Position numbers and translations under genes: made by a program. The notes under the pieces were generated by a model. The model did no database searches. It was given only the letters and a program-made list of their open reading frames with translations, and had not been told where the DNA came from. From the NCBI GenBank assembly GCA_903876765.1, contig CAIRBH010000015.1, positions 48,423 to 112,422 on the forward strand: DNA of 64,000 bases. Reading direction: 5' to 3'. The DNA is from an uncultured Pseudomonadota bacterium (GTDB lineage: Bacteria > Pseudomonadota > Gammaproteobacteria > Burkholderiales > Methylophilaceae). Positions 56,376-64,000 of the stretch are shown here, one piece after another. Every line of letters begins with the position of its first letter. Position 1 is the stretch's first letter.

Positions 56376-58139
56376 ATGCGCCCAAACCAAAATTTACCGC
56401 TGATTAAAAATACTGCCTTTAAATATAGCAAGTTATATGGCGCTGTCACGCTAATAGCTAGCCTAGGGCTAATGAGTTGCGCAACACATTCTGGCATCAA
56501 GGCTGACAGCAAGCCCAACTTAGCCTCTACTAGCAGCAAAAATCAGCTGAGCGCAGAAATTGTCTACCGCTACCTAGTGGCAGAAGTCGCTGGGCAACGC
56601 GGCGATTTAGCAACTTCTAGCACCATTTTTTATGAGCTTGCAAAAACGACCCGAGACACAAGCCTAGCTGAACGTGCCGCCAAAGTGGCGGCCTATGGCA
56701 ATGTATCTAACTTAACTGCCCCCGCGGTTAAGCTTTGGGCTGAGCTTGACCCCAGCTCAAATGAAGCGCAACAAGCCATGATAGAAATATTAATTGTCAG
56801 TGGTAAATTAAATGAAGCCAAACCGTATTTAGCCAAAGTATTGGCGAAAGAAGACACCAGAGCTGGTGGCTTTTTATTCTTAAATAATCTATTAGGCAGA
56901 AATGCTGATAAGGCGGCCGTAGTCACGCTAGTGCAATCACTTGCCAAACCCTACCCAAATTTAGCTGAAGCGCAATTTGCCATAGCGCAAGCGGCCTGGA
57001 CTGCTAAGCAAGATGCACTGGCGCTACAAGCGCTTAATCAGGCCGAAACACTCAAACCTGACTGGCCTATCGTGGCCTTACTTAAGGGCCAAGTACTGTT
57101 CACAAAATCCCCTCAAGAAGCGATAGATTTTTATCAAGCGTTTCTCAATCTGCACCCTGACTCTAATGAGGTTCGCTTAAATCTCGCTAAGTTTTTGGTG
57201 ACAGAAAAACAATATGCAGCCGCCAAAACACATTACCCACTCATCATAAAAAATGCCAAAGACGGTGATGCAAAAAATAGTGCTGAAATTACCGCAGTCG
57301 TTGGCCTGCTGTCATTTCAATCAGGTGATTACGCTGACGCCGATACTTATTTTAAAGAATCACTGCGCCTAGGCTTTAAAGACTTAGATCAAATTTACAT
57401 TTATCTGGCTCAAGTAGCAGAAAAACTCAATCATAATGACCTGGCTAATGCTTGGTATGGCAAGGTGCAAGCTGGCCCACATTACCTTGAAGCCCAAATT
57501 ACTTGGGCTAATTTAATTGCCCGCACGCAATCGGTAGATAAAGCCATTGAAAAATTAGATGCCATTGAAGAGTTAAACGCTGAACAGCAAATCATTGTGA
57601 TACAGACTGAGGCGTCCATGCTCGCTAAAGCCAAGCGCAATCAAGAAGCTTTCGATTTACTGGATAAGGCCGTTAAAAATTTACCTAACACCCCAGAGTT
57701 GGTTTATGACTATGCTCTCGCTGCGGAAAGACTGCAAAAGTACGATGTGATGGAAGCCGAATTGCGCAAAAGCATAGCGCAAAAGCCTGATTTTGCCGCA
57801 GCCTACAACGCCTTAGGTTATTCATTTGCCGATAGAAACGTCAAGCTCAATGAAGCGATTAGCTTGATTGAAAAAGCCCTAACTATTACGCCAAATGACC
57901 ATTACATGTTAGATAGCCTAGGCTGGGCGCACTTTCGCAAAGGCAATTTAGATAAAGCCATTAGCTATTTACAGCAAGCCTACCAAGCCAGCCAAGACCC
58001 AGAAATCGCCGCTCATTTAGGTGAAGCATTGTGGCAAAAAGGTGAGCATGACCAAGCGCGAAAAATCTGGAATGATGCCATCAGCAGCAACCCAGAAAAT
58101 GAACTACTGATCGCCACTGCCAATAAGTTTAAGTCATAA
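56376..58139 (+). CDS. TPR-repeat outer-membrane lipoprotein
   Basis: This protein (587 residues from the chosen ATG) starts with a signal peptide ending in a lipobox-like LMSC (cysteine about residue 34), then consists mainly of tetratricopeptide repeats, for example VYDYALAAERLQKYDVMEAELRKSI, AAYNALGYSFADRNVKLNEAISLIEKAL and DSLGWAHFRKGNLDKAISYLQQAYQAS. TPR scaffolds mediate protein-protein contacts. The gene is conserved ahead of lolB and ispE in betaproteobacteria, so a role in outer-membrane biogenesis is plausible. The longer TTG-start version at 56328 lacks a ribosome site. Confidence 0.87.
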   Translation: MRPNQNLPLIKNTAFKYSKLYGAVTLIASLGLMSCATHSGIKADSKPNLASTSSKNQLSAEIVYRYLVAEVAGQRGDLATSSTIFYELAKTTRDTSLAERAAKVAAYGNVSNLTAPAVKLWAELDPSSNEAQQAMIEILIVSGKLNEAKPYLAKVLAKEDTRAGGFLFLNNLLGRNADKAAVVTLVQSLAKPYPNLAEAQFAIAQAAWTAKQDALALQALNQAETLKPDWPIVALLKGQVLFTKSPQEAIDFYQAFLNLHPDSNEVRLNLAKFLVTEKQYAAAKTHYPLIIKNAKDGDAKNSAEITAVVGLLSFQSGDYADADTYFKESLRLGFKDLDQIYIYLAQVAEKLNHNDLANAWYGKVQAGPHYLEAQITWANLIARTQSVDKAIEKLDAIEELNAEQQIIVIQTEASMLAKAKRNQEAFDLLDKAVKNLPNTPELVYDYALAAERLQKYDVMEAELRKSIAQKPDFAAAYNALGYSFADRNVKLNEAISLIEKALTITPNDHYMLDSLGWAHFRKGNLDKAISYLQQAYQASQDPEIAAHLGEALWQKGEHDQARKIWNDAISSNPENELLIATANKFKS

Positions 58140-58147
58140 GCAACTCT

Positions 58148-58771
58148 ATGCTCAATTTAGGCAGGTTGTGCATGCTATTAGGGGTTGTCGGCTTACTGCA
58201 AGCTTGTGCCAACGCCCCTATCGACAAACCTGCTCAAGCAGATGCCGCAAAAATTTTACAACAACTGCATTTACAAAAAATTGCAGCCATCGAAAAATTC
58301 GGCCTCAAAGGCCGCATAGGCGTGCAAAGTGATGGTAAAGGTTTTTCTGGCGGCATCACATGGCAGCATGATCATATCAATGATGATATTTCACTTTACT
58401 CGCCGCTTGGTGGCCTAGCCGCTAATATCAAAAAAAATGCTGAGAAAGTCACCCTTGAAGATACCAAGGGCAATAGCGTATCTGCCATTGACGCCGAAAC
58501 CCTCACTCAGAACACCCTAGGCTGGCGCTTACCACTAGCTGGTCTGGCAGATTGGTCGCTGGGGCGGCCTGCTAGTAGCCCAATTGAAGCAAGCACCTGG
58601 AGTGAGCAAGGCTATTTACTGAGCTTGAAGCAAGATAATTGGCAAATTGAATATCAAAACTATGCAGCGCATAACGGTTATATTTTACCTAGCAAGATTT
58701 TACTAAAAAATGAAAAAGTTACGCTAAAGCTAGTCATTGAACAGTGGGACAAGCTAACCCCTAATCCCTAA
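58148..58771 (+). CDS. lolB: outer membrane lipoprotein insertion factor LolB
   Basis: LolB receives lipoproteins from LolA and inserts them into the outer membrane, and is itself a lipoprotein. The 207-residue protein has a signal peptide with the lipobox GLLQAC (cysteine about 20), then the LolB fold: KFGLKGRIGVQSDGKGFSGGITWQHDHINDDISLYSPLGG, LAGLADWSLGRP and the end TLKLVIEQWDKL. It lies eight bases after the TPR gene. Its last codons and stop run into a tandem heptamer array. Confidence 0.94.
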   Translation: MLNLGRLCMLLGVVGLLQACANAPIDKPAQADAAKILQQLHLQKIAAIEKFGLKGRIGVQSDGKGFSGGITWQHDHINDDISLYSPLGGLAANIKKNAEKVTLEDTKGNSVSAIDAETLTQNTLGWRLPLAGLADWSLGRPASSPIEASTWSEQGYLLSLKQDNWQIEYQNYAAHNGYILPSKILLKNEKVTLKLVIEQWDKLTPNP

Positions 58772-58800
58772 TCCCCAGCCCTTAATCCCTAGTCCCTAGC
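58759..58800 (+). repeat. six tandem CCCTANN heptamers across the lolB stop
   Basis: CCCTAAT, CCCTAAT, CCCCAGC, CCTTAAT, CCCTAGT, CCCTAGC: six units of exactly seven bases. The lolB stop codon lies in the second unit. The unit resembles the NCTANNN heptamers at hrcA-hemH and dnaK-dnaJ. Confidence 0.85.
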
Positions 58801-58881
58801 GATCATCCACAGAATTAACGCCTAAATCTAGCATTGCTCAACCATTAGAATCAAGCGAGGCTTGTGCATAATCTATGCAAG

Positions 58882-58931
58882 TTTAAAGTTAGCTTTAAAA
58901 ATTGTGCTCGAGTTTTGGCTTAAAGCCAAAA
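58882..58931 (+). promoter_or_regulatory. two inverted repeats upstream of the carbonic anhydrase gene
   Basis: TTTAAAG and CTTTAAA (58882-58899, 4-base loop) and TTTTGGCTT and AAGCCAAAA (58913-58931, one central base) are perfect dyads 26 bases or more before the start. They may be operators or leader hairpins. Neither has a T-rich tail. Confidence 0.4.
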
Positions 58932-58956
58932 TGGCTAGAATGATGTTGAGGGTGAG

Positions 58957-60219
58957 ATGAGGCGGCTAATTACGGCATGGCTAGTGTATTTTTCTATCAT
59001 AGGCAGCAGCCAGGCAGCGGCATGGGTCAAGCTCAATGAGCAAAATACAGAAAAACTCATGCTAGATAAGCAGTCCATTTTGCAAAAAGACAAGCTCAAA
59101 AGAGCTTGGGTTAAAATTGAATACAAGGCGCCCCAAAATAACCCAGAGACCATAGATAAAACCTACAATTTATCCAAATTACTATGGTTTTTTGATTGTC
59201 CTGCACAAAAAGTCGCTACTACACAAGTCTTCCAATATCTAGATAATGAGCTGGTTTATACAGCAGCGATTGAGGCTAAAAGCGCTGAATTCATTGATCC
59301 TGTGCCTGAATCTCATGTCGATATTGCCATGCGTTATGTTTGCAAAGCAGATCAGTCCGTGACGGCGGCCAAAGCAATTAAAGCTGAGCCAGAAACAGTA
59401 AAGCTAAACACGCCAAATCCAAACACAGAAAAATCAGGCACAGAAAAAACTGCACCAGCAGCAGTCGCAGAGAAAAAAGCCGAAGCTGTGGCTAAGAACC
59501 CAGCTAGCAATGCGGCCAAATTAGATAAAGCCAAAGGCGATAATCATTCACTACACTGGTCTTATCAAGCTAAAACAGGCCCAGACAATTGGGGCAAGTT
59601 GGCTACCGAATTTGCCACTTGCGCCAGCGGACGCAATCAGTCGCCGATTAATATTGACGGGACCACCCATGCCTCACTAAAGCCGCTTAAGAGCATACAA
59701 AAATTCCCCGCAAAAGATATAGTCAATAATGGCCATGCCATACAAGTAAATTTTAAAGAAGGCAATATGCTGGTGCTAGATAGTGCTGCTTATCAAATGG
59801 AGCAGGTGCACTTTCACACCCCTAGTGAAAATACCATACATGGCAAAATATTTCCCTTAGAAGCCCATTTTGTTCATGTCGATGCAAAAGGCAACCTCAC
59901 AGTGATTGCTGTCTTGTATGCAGAAGGCAAGGCCAACCTAGGCTTAACAAAAATATTAGGCCAAATAAGCAAAACACCCACTGAGCCTGTGCCATTAAAA
60001 AATCGGCTAACGGCTAGAGAATTAATCCCCGACAACCTCGGCTATTACCGATACAGCGGCTCACTGACTACCCCACCCTGTACTGAAGGCGTGCGCTGGT
60101 TAGTCATGAAAAACACCATGACCGCCTCAAGAGAGCAAATCAAAGCGTTTAGTGAGGCGTTTGAAAGCGACAATAACCGCCCTATACAAGCCTTAAACGG
60201 CCGTATAATTGTGGAATAA
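58957..60219 (+). CDS. secreted fusion of surface-adhesin-E-like domain and alpha-carbonic anhydrase
   Basis: Alpha-carbonic anhydrases interconvert CO2 and bicarbonate in the periplasm or outside. The 420-residue protein has a signal peptide (about 1-21), a first domain (about 22-132; Cys81 and Cys129) resembling surface-adhesin protein E domains, an Ala/Lys/Pro linker (about 135-195), and the carbonic anhydrase domain (about 198-420). The active site is complete: zinc His285, His287 and His304, proton-shuttle His260, Thr371, and the usual Cys222-Cys375 pair. GAGGGTGAG precedes the ATG. It is inserted between lolB and ispE, which are normally adjacent or nearly so in relatives. Confidence 0.9.
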   Translation: MRRLITAWLVYFSIIGSSQAAAWVKLNEQNTEKLMLDKQSILQKDKLKRAWVKIEYKAPQNNPETIDKTYNLSKLLWFFDCPAQKVATTQVFQYLDNELVYTAAIEAKSAEFIDPVPESHVDIAMRYVCKADQSVTAAKAIKAEPETVKLNTPNPNTEKSGTEKTAPAAVAEKKAEAVAKNPASNAAKLDKAKGDNHSLHWSYQAKTGPDNWGKLATEFATCASGRNQSPINIDGTTHASLKPLKSIQKFPAKDIVNNGHAIQVNFKEGNMLVLDSAAYQMEQVHFHTPSENTIHGKIFPLEAHFVHVDAKGNLTVIAVLYAEGKANLGLTKILGQISKTPTEPVPLKNRLTARELIPDNLGYYRYSGSLTTPPCTEGVRWLVMKNTMTASREQIKAFSEAFESDNNRPIQALNGRIIVE

Positions 60220-60301
60220 AAACTAATTTAGTTAGACTAATTTAATTAAACAGTGACGTATTAAAGATACCCGACACAGTCAGATAAGTTAAGATTACGC
60301 T

Positions 60302-61204
60302 ATGCATGATTTTCAATCATTTTTAGCGCCTGCAAAAATCAATCTGTTTTTGCATATCACAGGGCAACGTGCTGATGGCTACCATCTGCTACAAACCGTT
60401 TTTCGCCTGCTTGATTTTTACGACACCATACAGCTAAAAATCACCCAAGACGCTGGCATTAAACGCATCAATCAAGTTGCAGGGGTGCCCGCCGAGCAAG
60501 ATTTATGCGTACGTGCCGCCAAATTGCTGCAACAACATAGCCAATGCCGCTTGGGTGCTGAAATCATCGTGCAAAAACGCATTCCTATGGGTGGCGGCTT
60601 AGGCGGTGGCAGCTCAGATGCCGCCACCGTATTACTGGCGCTCAATCGGCTATGGCAGCTTAATTTAAGTCGCGCGCAATTGTTATCGTTAGGGCTGCAA
60701 TTAGGGGCTGATGTGCCATTTTTTATCTATGGTAAAAATGCTTGGGCTGAAGGCGTGGGTGAACAACTACAAACAATTTCATTAAAACCAGCCTATTACC
60801 TCGTACTAACCCCCAGTGTACATGTCTCTACCGCACAAATATTTGCCAATAAGCAATTGACAAAAAATGCTATTCCTAAGACAATGTCGGACTTTTCATG
60901 GGCGACTAACTGCCTAGCGCCTAATTCAGCGAATGATGATACTAACACTGAGTTTAGCAACCAACTTGAAAAAGTAGTTTGCAATGATTATCCAGCGGTT
61001 TCATCTTGTTTAAGCTGGCTTAAACAATTTGGTGATGCAAGGATGAGTGGCTCAGGTGCTTCTGTGTTTTTAGAAGTAGCGAGCGAAAAAATAGCCAATG
61101 AAATCTGGCAGCAAAAACCAAAAGAAGTACTGGGCTTTTCTGTGCAGGGATTTGTGGCAAAAGGGTTAAATCAGCACCCGTTAATAGACTATGCGTCTGA
61201 TTAA
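60302..61204 (+). CDS. ispE: 4-diphosphocytidyl-2-C-methyl-D-erythritol kinase IspE
   Basis: IspE phosphorylates CDP-methylerythritol in the MEP isoprenoid pathway. The 300-residue GHMP kinase has the opening APAKINLFLHITGQRADGYHLLQTVF, the ATP loop PMGGGLGGGSSDAATVLLALN (about 96-116), LGADVPFFI with the catalytic aspartate, and the C-terminal ARMSGSGASVFLE. The length is normal. It precedes tRNA-Gln and prs, the classical ispE-prs-rplY-pth-ychF order. Confidence 0.96.
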   Translation: MHDFQSFLAPAKINLFLHITGQRADGYHLLQTVFRLLDFYDTIQLKITQDAGIKRINQVAGVPAEQDLCVRAAKLLQQHSQCRLGAEIIVQKRIPMGGGLGGGSSDAATVLLALNRLWQLNLSRAQLLSLGLQLGADVPFFIYGKNAWAEGVGEQLQTISLKPAYYLVLTPSVHVSTAQIFANKQLTKNAIPKTMSDFSWATNCLAPNSANDDTNTEFSNQLEKVVCNDYPAVSSCLSWLKQFGDARMSGSGASVFLEVASEKIANEIWQQKPKEVLGFSVQGFVAKGLNQHPLIDYASD

Positions 61205-61222
61205 GTAGTCTGATTAAAATAT

Positions 61223-61299
61223 TGGGGAGTCGCCAAGTTGGTTAAGGCACTGGGTTTTGATCCCAGCATCCGAAGGTTCGAGTCCTTCCTCCTCAGCCA
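61223..61299 (+). tRNA. tRNA-Gln (anticodon TTG)
   Basis: The 77-base sequence folds as a cloverleaf: acceptor TGGGGAG with CTCCTCA (one G-T wobble), anticodon stem CTGGG/CCCAG with loop TTTTGAT (anticodon TTG at 61257-61259), and T arm GAAGG/CCTTC around TTCGAGT. CCA is encoded at 61297-61299. Placing tRNA-Gln between ispE and prs is a conserved betaproteobacterial feature. Confidence 0.97.
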
Positions 61300-61352
61300 A
61301 ATTTATGATGTAGACGTATGATTTAGACATGGGTCTGCATTAGTCGAAATAG

Positions 61353-61393
61353 AAAGCGTGTAGATTATTTGATTTACGCGCTTTTGTTTTTTT
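61353..61393 (+). terminator. terminator after tRNA-Gln
   Basis: AAAGCGTGTA (61353-61362) pairs with TACGCGCTTT (61375-61384) with one wobble, followed by TGTTTTTTT. It lies between the tRNA and prs. Confidence 0.8.
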
Positions 61394-61455
61394 ATAAGTT
61401 TTTATTGATAGTTTGATGCCAGCAGCTTAGCGCTGGCACGATAGGGAATCAACAA

Positions 61456-62406
61456 ATGTCTAACGGCAACTTGATGGTCTTTACAGGCTCGGCCAACCCA
61501 GTACTCGCACAAGAAGTTGCAAGGCACTTAGGCATTGAGCTTGGCCGCGCCCATGTTGGTACATTTAGCGATGGTGAAACAACCGTTGAGCTGCTTGAAA
61601 ACGTTCGCGGGCGCGATGTTTTTGTACTGCAATCAACCAGCCACCCTACCAATGATAGCTTGATGGAAGTCATGGTCATGGTCGATGCGCTACGTCGCTC
61701 ATCTGCTGGCCGTATTACTGCGGCTATCCCTTATTTTGGTTATTCACGGCAAGATCGCCGTCCACGCTCAGCCCGCGTGGCGATTACTGCCAAAGTAGTC
61801 GCTAATATGCTGACCGGCGTAGGGGTAAATCGTTTGCTAACCATGGATTTGCACTCAGATCAAATTCAAGGTTTTTTTGATATTCCTGTAGATAATATTT
61901 ACGCGACGCCAATTTTACTGGCCGACTTATTACTGCAAAACCATGAAAATTTAATGGTGGTTTCACCGGATGTGGGCGGCGTTGTGCGTGCCCGTGCTGC
62001 GGCTAAGCAATTAAGTTCTGATTTGGCGATTATTGATAAACGTCGTCCAAAACCAAATGTTGCAAAAGTAATGAACATTATTGGTGATGTATCTGGCCGT
62101 ACCTGCGTAATTATGGATGACATGGTCGATACCGCTAACACGCTATGTGAAGCGGCAGCGGCATTAAAGAAACATGGCGCTAAAAAAGTAATCGCCTATG
62201 CCACTCACCCTGTATTGTCAGGCGGCGCGGCGGCACGTATTTTGGCCTCAGAGTTAGATGAATTGGTAGTAACGAACACCATTGCGCTTGATCAAGAATC
62301 AGCCAATTGCAAAAAGATTCGCCAATTAAGTGCGGCAGAATTATTAGCTGAAACGATACGTAGAATTAGCTGTGAAGACTCTGTGTCTTCACTGTTTATG
62401 GATTAA
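61456..62406 (+). CDS. prs: ribose-phosphate pyrophosphokinase Prs
   Basis: Prs makes PRPP from ribose-5-phosphate and ATP for nucleotides, histidine and NAD. The 316-residue protein has [50 protein letters not shown] in the ATP site, the metal/flexible-loop motif [30 protein letters not shown] and the PRPP loop [17 protein letters not shown]. The length is standard. It is followed by a terminator and then rplY. Confidence 0.98.
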   Translation: MSNGNLMVFTGSANPVLAQEVARHLGIELGRAHVGTFSDGETTVELLENVRGRDVFVLQSTSHPTNDSLMEVMVMVDALRRSSAGRITAAIPYFGYSRQDRRPRSARVAITAKVVANMLTGVGVNRLLTMDLHSDQIQGFFDIPVDNIYATPILLADLLLQNHENLMVVSPDVGGVVRARAAAKQLSSDLAIIDKRRPKPNVAKVMNIIGDVSGRTCVIMDDMVDTANTLCEAAAALKKHGAKKVIAYATHPVLSGGAAARILASELDELVVTNTIALDQESANCKKIRQLSAAELLAETIRRISCEDSVSSLFMD

Positions 62407-62426
62407 GTAATTTAAAGTTTTTAACC

Positions 62427-62456
62427 CTGCATACTGGTCGCGGTGTGCAGTTTTTT
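62427..62456 (+). terminator. prs terminator
   Basis: CTGCATAC (62427) pairs with GTGTGCAG (ending 62450) with one wobble, followed by TTTTTT. Confidence 0.8.
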
Positions 62457-62504
62457 GTGTAAGAGGGCTGTCGAAAGCCAAGCAGTAAATTTAGGAGCAG
62501 TAAA

Positions 62505-63137
62505 ATGACTATCGAAATCAATGCAGTAAAACGTGATGCAAAAGGTACGGGTGCGAGCCGCCGTCTTCGTCACGCAGGTTCTGTGCCAGGTGTAGTGTAT
62601 GGTGCGGGTAAAGAAGCGGTTACGATTGAAGTAAACGCAAAAGAACTATTTTTAGAGTTTCGTCATGAGGCATTCCATGCTTCAGTGTTAAACCTAAACT
62701 TAGATGGCAAAAAAGAAAGCGTTTTATTACGTGACTTTCAAATGCACCCAGTACGCAACACTATTCAACACGTAGATTTTCAACGTGTCAGCGCTACCGA
62801 AAAAATCCACGTTAAAGTGCCTTTCCACTTTATCAATGCTGATATTGCCCCAGGTGTAAAATTGAGCGGCGGTATCGTTGCACATATTTTCACAGAAGCT
62901 GATGTAAGCTGCCTAGCTAAAGATTTGCCAGAGTTTGTTGAAGTTGACGTAGCAACACTTGAAATGGGTCACTCAATTCACTTATCACAAATCAATTTGC
63001 CTAAAGGTGTTAGCTTTGTGCAATTAGCGCATGGTGATGATGCTGCTGTGGTATCAATTGCTAAAACGCGTGGTGGTGTTTCTGATGCGGCTACTGACAC
63101 AGCTGAAGCGACTCCTGAAGCTAAACCAGCCGCTTAA
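62505..63137 (+). CDS. rplY: 50S ribosomal protein L25/general stress protein Ctc
   Basis: L25 binds 5S rRNA. This 210-residue protein is the long Ctc/TL5-type form: the L25 domain (about 1-95) with GTGASRRLRHAGSVPGVVYGAGKEAV and FQMHPVRNTIQHVDFQRV, then the TL5 C-terminal domain with VPFHFINADIAPGVKLSGGIV and HSIHLSQINLPKGV, and a short Ala/Pro-rich tail. An AGGAGC about eight bases before the ATG supports the start. It lies between prs and pth, as usual. Confidence 0.97.
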   Translation: MTIEINAVKRDAKGTGASRRLRHAGSVPGVVYGAGKEAVTIEVNAKELFLEFRHEAFHASVLNLNLDGKKESVLLRDFQMHPVRNTIQHVDFQRVSATEKIHVKVPFHFINADIAPGVKLSGGIVAHIFTEADVSCLAKDLPEFVEVDVATLEMGHSIHLSQINLPKGVSFVQLAHGDDAAVVSIAKTRGGVSDAATDTAEATPEAKPAA

Positions 63138-63171
63138 CTGTAAAGCTGTTTTAAGCTTAAGCATGCAGCAC

Positions 63172-63204
63172 AACGCGCACATTCTAATGAAGTGCGCGTT
63201 TTTT
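63172..63204 (+). terminator. rplY terminator
   Basis: AACGCGCAC (63172) pairs perfectly with GTGCGCGTT (ending 63200), with an 11-base loop and a six-T run at the end of the stem. Confidence 0.9.
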
Positions 63205-63276
63205 ATTGATACTATGTCGTGATGAGTGTGTCTTTAAAAGTTCAAATTTTTATATCAGGCAAGGCGCGAATAAAAA

Positions 63277-63855
63277 ATGTCGATTGGGATTAAACTTTTT
63301 GTAGGCCTAGGTAACCCTGGCGGGCAATATGAAGCCACGCGGCATAACGCAGGCTTTTGGTGGGTGGATCAACTGGCATTAACCAGTAAAAGCCAGCTGA
63401 GCTTAGATGCAAAGTTTTTTGCCATAGCGGGCAAGCTCAGCCCTACTAATGATACTTGGCTACTTAAACCCAATACCTTTATGAATGCCAGTGGTAAAGC
63501 GGTAGCGGCACTAGCCAACTACTACAAAATATTGCCCGAACAAATACTGGTGATTCATGACGAGTTAGATTTACCAGCAGGCACGGTTAAATTAAAAAAA
63601 GGCGGCGGGCATGGTGGGCATAATGGCTTAAAAGACATTACGGCCGCGCTAGGTACGGCAGATTTTTGGCGCTTGCGCTTTGGTATTGGTCACCCGGGTG
63701 ATAAAAACGAAGTAGTTAACTTTGTATTAAAAGCACCCACTAAAGATGAGCAAACCGCTATTAATGAATGTTTGGATAAAAGCATGAATGTAGTACCGCA
63801 ACTGTTAAGCGGTGATTTTGAGCAGGCAATGTTAAAATTGCACTCGAAAAAATAA
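63277..63855 (+). CDS. pth: peptidyl-tRNA hydrolase Pth
   Basis: Pth frees tRNA from drop-off peptidyl-tRNA. The 192-residue protein has [21 protein letters not shown] with the catalytic histidine (about residue 23), [22 protein letters not shown], and [30 protein letters not shown] with the conserved aspartate. The C-terminal [12 protein letters not shown] is the tRNA-binding end. The length is normal. ychF follows 72 bases downstream. Confidence 0.97.
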   Translation: MSIGIKLFVGLGNPGGQYEATRHNAGFWWVDQLALTSKSQLSLDAKFFAIAGKLSPTNDTWLLKPNTFMNASGKAVAALANYYKILPEQILVIHDELDLPAGTVKLKKGGGHGGHNGLKDITAALGTADFWRLRFGIGHPGDKNEVVNFVLKAPTKDEQTAINECLDKSMNVVPQLLSGDFEQAMLKLHSKK

Positions 63856-63927
63856 AGGCCATATTTAAGGCCGATTAACAAATACGAATATACGCAACCA
63901 TTGCGTTAAAAATGAACTGGAAAAAAG

Positions 63928-64000
63928 ATGAAATGTGGAATTGTTGGCCTACCTAACGTAGGAAAATCTACCTTATTTAATGCCATTACTAAAGCGGGCA
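63928..64000 (+). CDS. ychF: redox-regulated ATPase YchF, N-terminal fragment
   Basis: The gene is cut by the window end. The first 24 residues read MKCGIVGLPNVGKSTLFNAI and then TKAG, with the P-loop GLPNVGKST of the YchF/OLA1 family. YchF is a conserved ATPase that interacts with ribosomes. AACTGGAAAAAAG before the ATG offers only a weak ribosome site. Its position after pth agrees with the conserved prs-rplY-pth-ychF order. Confidence 0.93.
   Translation, partial: MKCGIVGLPNVGKSTLFNAITKAG

Overview
The window is a gene-dense chromosomal segment from a Gram-negative betaproteobacterium. Gene order and protein wording fit the Methylophilaceae (Methylotenera/Methylophilus type). This placement is inferred from synteny and an Entner-Doudoroff edd-eda pair, not from a 16S gene, because no rRNA operon is present. 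No insertion sequence, prophage, integrase or CRISPR array is visible. About 66 protein genes, two of them cut by the window ends, and one tRNA-Gln account for nearly all of the sequence. No gene-free stretch exceeds 300 bases.

Layout. 1-627: tail of an RND efflux pump and a small DUF2892 membrane protein. 650-7594: a minus-strand housekeeping block (PAP2 phosphatase, glmM, folP, ftsH, rlmE, DUF4149, greA) with yhbY divergent from rlmE. 7700-14268: carB, carA, dapB and an unusually long bamE. 14357-19657: fur, recN, nadK, hrcA, hemH. 19661-24012: lpxO-like hydroxylase, HAD hydrolase, eda and edd. 24150-32228: a surface-polysaccharide/LPS locus (deacetylase, GT2, O-antigen-ligase-like protein, two GT4-type transferases, an ELM1-family protein, a TviB-like dehydrogenase and an LpxL-like acyltransferase). 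32423-36260: grpE-dnaK-dnaJ. 36299-41337: small proteins, gloA, ferredoxin, coaD, rsmD and an M16 peptidase pair. 41607-43809: a FadL-like porin and a two-gene YeeE/YedE transporter. 43853-47478: ftsY-ftsE-ftsX-rpoH. 47722-51073: DUF971, ubiE-ubiJ-ubiB. 51102-56082: mutM and a Gld-like ABC system. 56376-64000: TPR lipoprotein, lolB, a fused alpha-carbonic anhydrase, ispE, tRNA-Gln, prs, rplY, pth and the start of ychF.

How parts work together. The heat-shock circuit is unusually complete in one window: the repressor HrcA, sigma-32 (RpoH), the GrpE/DnaK/DnaJ machine that inhibits sigma-32, and the FtsH protease that degrades it in model bacteria. rpoH carries a near-perfect CIRCE operator, and grpE and dnaK each carry a sigma-32-like promoter, so HrcA and RpoH control appear to be wired in series. 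Envelope functions recur: GlmM, BamE, LolB, the LPS locus, LpxL, LpxO and M16 peptidases.

The most distinctive features are (i) heptamer repeats of the form NCTANNN filling the dnaK-dnaJ, hrcA-hemH and lolB-carbonic anhydrase junctions, (ii) a secreted protein joining a surface-adhesin-E-like domain to an alpha-carbonic anhydrase, inserted in an otherwise conserved lolB-ispE neighbourhood, (iii) a CIRCE element on rpoH, (iv) a G8 tract in an LPS glycosyltransferase gene, and (v) a Gld-like ABC exporter with a DUF4340 partner. I saw no clearly unprecedented multi-gene system; these are the best candidates for new biology.
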